NCBI GenBank assembly: GCA_004764695.1 | Contig: SMSO01000031.1 | Location: forward strand, 2,651,048-2,715,047 | Direction: 5' to 3' | DNA length: 64,000 bases | Source: Schizochytrium sp. TIO01 | Lineage: Eukaryota > Sar > Bigyra > Thraustochytrida > Thraustochytriidae | Shown here: positions 58,920-64,000 of the stretch, piece by piece | Numbering within the stretch: the stretch's first letter is position 1 | Layout: each line of letters opens with the position of its first letter | Made by a program: the position numbers and the translations under genes | The notes under the pieces: generated by a model | What the model saw: the letters and a program-made list of their open reading frames with translations, nothing else | Told to the model about the DNA's origin: nothing | Databases searched by the model: none

Positions 58920-60218
58920 ATGGATTCCAAGGCCGAACCCCGCGGCCTTCACGGCGAAGACGCCGTCAATGCGCTGCACGATGACGCGGAAGGCGGTCAA
59001 GACGGCCTCGAAAGCGGTGCATTTGACGCGAAGAGTGCCAAACCTAGCGCCGAGAGCGACAAACTTCGCGTAGATTTCCACACGCACATCCTGCCGAAAT
59101 CTTGGCCGGATCCCTCTCGGCGCTACGGCTACTGCGGATTTTTCAACATTGACCACGACCAGCAGGAAGTCGAGGTTCCGGGAAATGCGCGGCTTTTACG
59201 AGATTCCGAGCCTTATTTAGAGCTCGGGCCAAACTGCTGGGATGTGGACGCTCGTCTCGTGGACATGAACGCTGCTGGCATCGATGTTCAAGTCTTGAGC
59301 ACAATTCCAGAAATGTTTTCTTACTGGGCGAAGGCGGATGACGCCGCTGATCTTGCTCGAATTCTCAACAATGACATGGCGGAGCAGGTCCGCAAGCACC
59401 CGCAAAGGTTTGTGGGACTCGGCACGGTTCCGCTTCAGGCACCAGAGCTTGCTATCGCAGAGCTTTCACGGTGTATGGAGGATCTTAAGTTTGCCGGTGT
59501 TATCGTTGGCACACATGTGAACGACTGGAACCTTGATGCACAAGAGCTTATCCCATTTTGGGAGGCCGCAGAAGAGCTCGGCGCTGTGATCTTTATTCAT
59601 CCAAACAACATGGAGACCAAGAGGGCCAAGGACGATCTTTTGGTGCCTCGTATTGTCGGCATGCCTGCAGAAATGTGCCATTCTGTAACATGCTTCCTCA
59701 CTGGCGGTCTGTTGGAGCAGTTTCCCAATCTTAAAGTATGCTTTGCAAATGGCGCTGGAACCTTTCCTTACGTGCGGGGCCAAATCGAACAGGAGCTCTC
59801 TTGCTCTAGCAGTGACGTTCTTCTCGATGCAGCCGCGCGCATGGCATGTATGCTCGAACCAAGCCGCTTTGCCGTGGACTCCATCGTACACAGCCGAGAT
59901 GCTACTGAGTTCCTGTTTAAGACAATGTCCTCAGAATCCGTTGTCTTTGGCTCAGATTATCCGTCGCCTTTAGGTGGCTTGACGAGTCGCCGCTCCAACG
60001 ACAAATACCCTATTGACCCGCTCACTGCCTACGATTACCTGGAACAGGCTATGCTTGTGGCTATGCTTTGCGACAACCCTGCAAATATTCTTCAAGGTGC
60101 TCTCCCCACACAAGTCACGTCTGAATCGGATGACACTGCCGATTTCTCGTCTACCACTGACGCTTTGGAAGCACCGTCTGCACCGGGACCCGTCGATACT
60201 GTAACTACTGAGCCATGA
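58920..60218 (+). CDS. ACMSD: ACMSD-family amidohydrolase with altered active site (432 aa)
   Basis: ATG 58920 to TGA 60216-60218. The match to aminocarboxymuconate-semialdehyde decarboxylase runs without gaps over most of the domain (Asn-Cys-Trp-Asp, Met-Phe-Ser-Tyr-Trp-Ala-Lys, Arg-Phe-Val-Gly-Leu-Gly-Thr, Gly-Thr-His-Val-Asn). ACMSD is a zinc TIM-barrel enzyme that decarboxylates ACMS in tryptophan breakdown, steering flux away from quinolinate and NAD. Metal ligands are present: His54 and His56 (Phe-His-Thr-His), His227 (Ile-His-Pro-Asn) and Asp346 (Gly-Ser-Asp-Tyr-Pro). At the position of the catalytic His (His224 human, His228 Pseudomonas) there is Asn277, and the two substrate-binding Arg (47 and 235 human) align with Leu100 and Gln288. 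The enzyme may act on another substrate, or be inactive. It has a 50-residue acidic N-terminal extension and a Ser/Thr/Pro-rich tail after about 395. No targeting signal is obvious. Family assignment is firm; the reaction is not. Confidence 0.9.
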   Translation: MDSKAEPRGLHGEDAVNALHDDAEGGQDGLESGAFDAKSAKPSAESDKLRVDFHTHILPKSWPDPSRRYGYCGFFNIDHDQQEVEVPGNARLLRDSEPYLELGPNCWDVDARLVDMNAAGIDVQVLSTIPEMFSYWAKADDAADLARILNNDMAEQVRKHPQRFVGLGTVPLQAPELAIAELSRCMEDLKFAGVIVGTHVNDWNLDAQELIPFWEAAEELGAVIFIHPNNMETKRAKDDLLVPRIVGMPAEMCHSVTCFLTGGLLEQFPNLKVCFANGAGTFPYVRGQIEQELSCSSSDVLLDAAARMACMLEPSRFAVDSIVHSRDATEFLFKTMSSESVVFGSDYPSPLGGLTSRRSNDKYPIDPLTAYDYLEQAMLVAMLCDNPANILQGALPTQVTSESDDTADFSSTTDALEAPSAPGPVDTVTTEP

Positions 60219-60979
60219 TTTTCGATTGATTTTGTCTATTGCAGCAAATACAACTACATATACAAAAACAGCAATGTCAACACAATCACCAGGTAAAACA
60301 ATCCAATCTCGTTCGAAGCAATGAGGAGAAAGCAAACAAACAAACAAACAAACAAAAAACGTACTTGATCATTGTTTACCAGGCAAGTCCAGTGCTAGGA
60401 GCCTAGATGGCAGCAGAAAACACCCCAAAAGCTCTTGCTGCGGGGTGATACGTCATCGTCTCCTTCTCCTTCTGTATTTTCCTACTTCCTCTTGTTCTGC
60501 AAAATGCAACACTAGTTCCGGCCAAAGTTTTATCGTCAAGAAGAAGGAAAACCAACAACCTTTTGAGCTTGCGCTTTCCAGGAGGAAATTAGGCGAAATT
60601 GTATGTCAAAGGAGAGCCTGTTTCTGGAGAAGGAGCTAGCACTCCTACAACCTATATCACTGGATCGCTTCGCTTGGGACGAATGAATAATCATCTATAT
60701 TTTTTTCTTTTCCTAATATGCATGAAGTCATCTTGTTGTCAAATGGCAACAAACTAGAATGTGTTGAAGGCTGTGACACTGACAGAGCTCACGAGTGAGA
60801 GGTCAATGCTCTCAGGAAATGAAAACAGGCACATCCGGTGCTTCATGATCGAGGAATGTATAGGGAGAGAGCCCAACCTCAAATATATGACAACTTCAAC
60901 TGTATTACAAAATCCTTTTCATTAAAAGCTTGGCCTAGACAGGCATTTTGTCTCTAGCTAGACGCTCTAAAGAAAAAGT
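60219..60979. other. Convergent intergenic region
   Basis: Between the tail-to-tail ACMSD-like and phosphatase genes. It holds a (CAAA) run near 60,333-60,357 and no further gene. Confidence 0.5.
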
Positions 60980-62220
60980 TTAGATAGATAAAACGGAGGG
61001 TACGTGCGATGACCGGCTTAAAACAGCTAAACCAGGGATAAGGTCGAGCAATGCGCGGTCAAAAGGATTATTTTGCCAACTCTTAATTCCAATACAATTA
61101 TTCGGGTTAAGCAAAGCACCGGTTTCACTGTCATCAATTATAACAATGCGGCTGAGGTCGTTTGTAATCACACGAAGATCTTTCAAATGATACCCTCCGA
61201 TCGTCTGACAATGCCGTCGGTAATATCGCTCAGCCAAGATTCCGCGTCCCCCATCGAGGTAATCAATAATAGGATCTGCGTAGCTACGATCTCCGGCAGT
61301 GAACACTGCAAGGTCAAACCATTGCGAAGTTATGCGCAGAAACTCGCGCACGAAAGGACGAAGTGCAACGTTAATCTTAACGAATTGGTTTGAAAGAATT
61401 ACAGTGAGTGGCACTACCTCCACGCCTCCCAGACGAACCAGTAGTGATGGCGGACCCACAAACGTATGCACCAATGTTTCATCAAGATCTAAAACTAGTT
61501 TTACCCGTTCATGCCGAGGCACTATGCCCAGCAAGCTCCAGTTTGGCATGGGCGACATCTTCATTTAAACAATTATAGCCATCGTTAGTCTAATCTGCAC
61601 TCCAGAATTATCCATTTCATCTCAGAAACCGTATATCAATTGGCACGAATGTAAAGAGTCCAAATAAACTACCTCTGTTGGGAGGTGGTGATAATTACGC
61701 AGTGGTTAATTCGGAGTGATAGTCCATTTATTAGGAATAGATGGAATTCACAGTTCTGCGTGCTTGATCTATAGCATTCCCCAATCTAACTCATCCTCAT
61801 TATTCTACTTACTAGGTAGCTCGTTACCCCTCTAAAGATATCCTCCACAATGGTTTCATTTCGAATGTATATTGACATTTCTGATGCAGCATTCTTAAAC
61901 ATGGCCAGCCTGCCATGAGCGCTAGGATGTTCTTGCGCCATTCTCTGTGCTCGGCAAGCTTCCCACGATTGTCGCACACGCGTTAAAGCGGCCACCGCGT
62001 CACGAGCATCGCTGGATTGGCCTTCATCTTCGCCATCTCCAAGGAGTAGCCGCGGCCTGGTTCCAGAGATATCTGCTGAGCGTAAGTTTTCGCACAGTCT
62101 TGAGGACCTCGAGCTCGAGGACCTCGAGGTCGCTGCTAAGGCCGCTGCTGTAGCCGCCAATGCTGCCAGTGCCACAGCTGCGCTACTGGCCGCCACGTAT
62201 GCGGCCATTGACAGCGACAT
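60980..62220 (-). CDS. CTDNEP1: CTDNEP1/Dullard (Nem1)-type membrane-anchored HAD phosphatase, two exons (328 aa)
   Basis: Exon 2 (61558-60980) encodes the catalytic domain: Asp-Leu-Asp-Glu-Thr (nucleophile Asp160, Asp162), Val-Phe-Thr-Ala-Gly-Asp (Thr223), a Lys-Asp-Leu segment and Ile-Asp-Asp (278-279). Beyond HAD motifs it shares Dullard signatures such as Arg-Tyr-Tyr-Arg-Arg-His-Cys and Ile-Lys-Ser-Trp. Exon 1 (62220-61813) supplies an Ala-rich hydrophobic segment (residues about 5-32) and a linker. Exon 1 ends at TA|GTAAGT and exon 2 follows GACTAAC and AATGAAG|ATG. The 254-nt intron joins both in phase 0. Family members sit in the ER and nuclear envelope; in yeast and animals they dephosphorylate lipin to control phosphatidate use and membrane growth. 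Exon 1 has its own ATG; upstream in-frame codons lack one. The join is inferred. If wrong, the domain starts at Met 61564 and exon 1 is a separate small membrane protein. Confidence 0.82.
61559..61812 (-). other. Inferred intron in the phosphatase gene
   Basis: 254 nt on the minus strand with 5' GTAAGT at 61,812, branch-like GACTAAC about 30 nt before the end, and 3' AG at 61,560-61,559. It carries the stop that would otherwise separate the two coding parts. Confidence 0.65.
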
Positions 62221-62618
62221 CGAGGTTTCCACCCAGCTTGAGCAATTGAATTGATCTTCAATCTTGACAGAGTGAACGATCAATCATTCAATTGCAATTG
62301 AATTCAATTGATTCTGAGCGATCGATGAATTGATTGTGTGAATTACGTATACGTCTTAGGTACCAAGGGGTAGTGTTATTGTAGGAGTACCTACTAGCAC
62401 CTCTAAGGTTGCTGGGAAGAATGCGCGCGACGAATCACGAAATCAATTCATGCATCGCTACAGACTTTTCGTAAAAACCTAAAGTAGTACTTAGCATGAA
62501 ATAGAGATGCGTACTCTATAGGATACATTTGGCATCTTGCGTGTTTGATGACATCTGTTTTCTTCCCCCGCTAATGACTCAAGGCCGGAAGTGATTGTCT
62601 TTAATTAGATAAGTAGAG
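62221..62618. other. Promoter-side DNA of the phosphatase gene
   Basis: AT-rich with overlapping CAATTG and GATCGAT palindromes near 62,289-62,335. No gene. Confidence 0.5.
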
Positions 62619-63121
62619 TCAAGAAAACTGTGTAAGCACACTAAAAAAAGAGAAAGCGGCCCGAGACCCAGCGCATGGACCAAGCCAAGCCACGGCTGAG
62701 TTCATTTGTTGAATCGCCTCTGTAAATGAACTATCGAGTTCGCTAAAGTGGGCAATATGCAAGCGAGCAAGGATAAATATATCCACAAGACAGAAAGAAA
62801 AGCATTTCTTTGAAAGCTGCTGCTTTCTGAGGTGGGGCCGTATGGTCATTGTGTACCGACACACCCTTGGGTTGCTATTGTCTACTTGTATAATGCTGGG
62901 CATCCATTTATAAAATTGATATAAAGGTTATGGCTAATGGAGCAGCTCGCAGACTCTCGAAAGGCATGCTTGCGAAACCACATGCCTTGATGCTTATCGG
63001 TGCAAACTAGCACACATATGTGGCGGCAAGAGCGATTTCTTATGAGAGAAACCTTGGGGACACTTATCTGCAAGGGAGAGTGTGTACCAAAGCCCTCCCT
63101 GTTCATTGAATGCTGGAGCAT
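62619..63121 (-). CDS. Two overlapping coding-like short ORFs
   Basis: On the minus strand, ATG 63121 opens a 79-codon frame (to 62,882) and ATG 62903 opens a 94-codon frame (to 62,619) in another phase. Both look protein-like in part (for example Cys-Arg-His-Ile-Cys-Val-Leu-Val-Cys-Thr-Asp-Lys, and Leu-Asp-Ser-Ser-Phe-Thr-Glu-Ala-Ile-Gln-Gln). A splice or a frameshift near 62,900 could join them. No family is recognised. Confidence 0.2.
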
Positions 63122-64000
63122 ATTGTGTTCATGCAGGATATCCTAGACAACGGCGTCCAAAGTGAATATGCAGCCTCGTAATGCACCATTCGCCCAACGC
63201 TCTCATTGCTGAGCTGGTGACTGAATTAGATACGTATAGAAGTCCGAATTGAAGTGTAGAACAGTAGATACAGCACTTGTATTATCACATTCACTTTTTC
63301 ATATTACATGGTAGTGAGAGAGGACAAGAAAGAACCCTGGTAAATTTACCATGCATGTACCAACAAAACCTTTATTTAGACAAACAAATTAGTCATTTGA
63401 CAAAGATTGCCTACCAAGAGTTTTGTATAAATCCAGGACGATGGCTACTCAAGGTGCTCGGAGCAAGCGCTCATCAAAAGGTTTGTGTAATCTAGTACAA
63501 TGACCCACTCCTTGAAGTGCACAAAGTAGCGTAGTTTAGAATTTCACGATTAAGCAAATCTACGAATCTATTAGATGACAGCAATGAACAATTATTAAAA
63601 CGGGGCCTAAATAATCTATGACTTGCGCATCGCTCTCTGTTCTAACGAGATCGCCAAGCAATCGGTACAAGCTGGTGCACAATGGAGCAAATGCTGATGA
63701 TTTCTAATAGGTTTTTAGAAGCTACAATTCTGTGAAAGCGATCGTAGAAAACAATGAGAACGCAGAGTTGTTGCGTTAACTTCGAAGAAAGTCAAGCTTG
63801 GTCTCTGAGTTCATCATACGGTTACTTAAATGAAAATCAAATGTCTTTTAACAATTTTGAGATGATCAACAATCGGCGAACGCTCCGCATCATTTATACA
63901 GAACTTTCCAGCAATTCGATTAAAAAAATAAACAAGTTTTACATGAAATATGTGATCACACGCAACAGCACTATGCACCATGTGTGCTAAGATAGCTTTC
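63122..64000. other. Right end, no supported gene
   Basis: AT-rich. ATG 63754 opens a 78-codon frame to 63,990 with an Asn/Ser/Lys-rich product that could be the start of something continuing beyond the window, but support is weak. Confidence 0.35.

Noticed and set aside
59466-59891. 141-codon minus-strand frame inside the ACMSD-like gene
   Set aside because: Antisense shadow; the plus-strand frame has clear family motifs.
1-64000. tRNA or rRNA genes
   Set aside because: T-loop-like GGTTCAA/GGTTCGA strings were inspected on both strands, and none had a matching acceptor stem or D-arm spacing.

Overview
The window is nuclear DNA from a eukaryotic protist. Genes sit as mostly uninterrupted reading frames in AT-rich, low-density intergenic DNA full of microsatellites. 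Products such as Mediator subunit 11, a CTDNEP1/Dullard-type ER phosphatase and a calmodulin-fold protein are eukaryotic, and no operons or bacterial ribosome-binding sites are seen. The code looks standard, because TGA, TAA and TAG all end real frames. The 1450-aa LRR protein carries a Cys-Trp-Ile-Cys segment that I associate from memory with ciliary LRR proteins of protists. That favours a flagellate lineage, perhaps a labyrinthulomycete-like stramenopile, over for example a red alga. The taxonomic guess is weak.

Layout. Positions 1-37,950 contain no gene I can name. What is there is AT-rich DNA, diverged repeats (alternating coding-like motifs in 130-3,000), microsatellites, and several patches where one reading frame reads like protein over 140-320 codons but is broken by a few stops (4.97-5.71, 10.8-11.6, 22.9-23.3, 27.8-28.6 and 29.6-30.6 kb). 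I read these as eroded genes or unresolved exons; none has a recognised family. Positions 38,047-39,888 hold a four-finger C2H2 protein. Positions 41.4-46.9 kb form a GC-rich island dense in tetranucleotide microsatellites. Positions 49.4-62.2 kb are the gene-rich part: the LRR protein (+), a calmodulin-like protein (-), MED11 (-), an ACMSD-family amidohydrolase (+) and a two-exon CTDNEP1-type phosphatase (-).

The named genes do not form a pathway. Two are nuclear or transcription-linked (C2H2 protein, MED11), one is probably ciliary or cytoskeletal, one is an ER or nuclear-envelope lipid-regulating phosphatase, and one is metabolic. The most notable observations are the ACMSD homologue that keeps its metal ligands but lacks the catalytic His and both substrate-binding Arg residues, the calmodulin-like protein with no intact calcium loop, the phosphatase rebuilt across an in-phase intron, and the decayed coding repeats at the left end.
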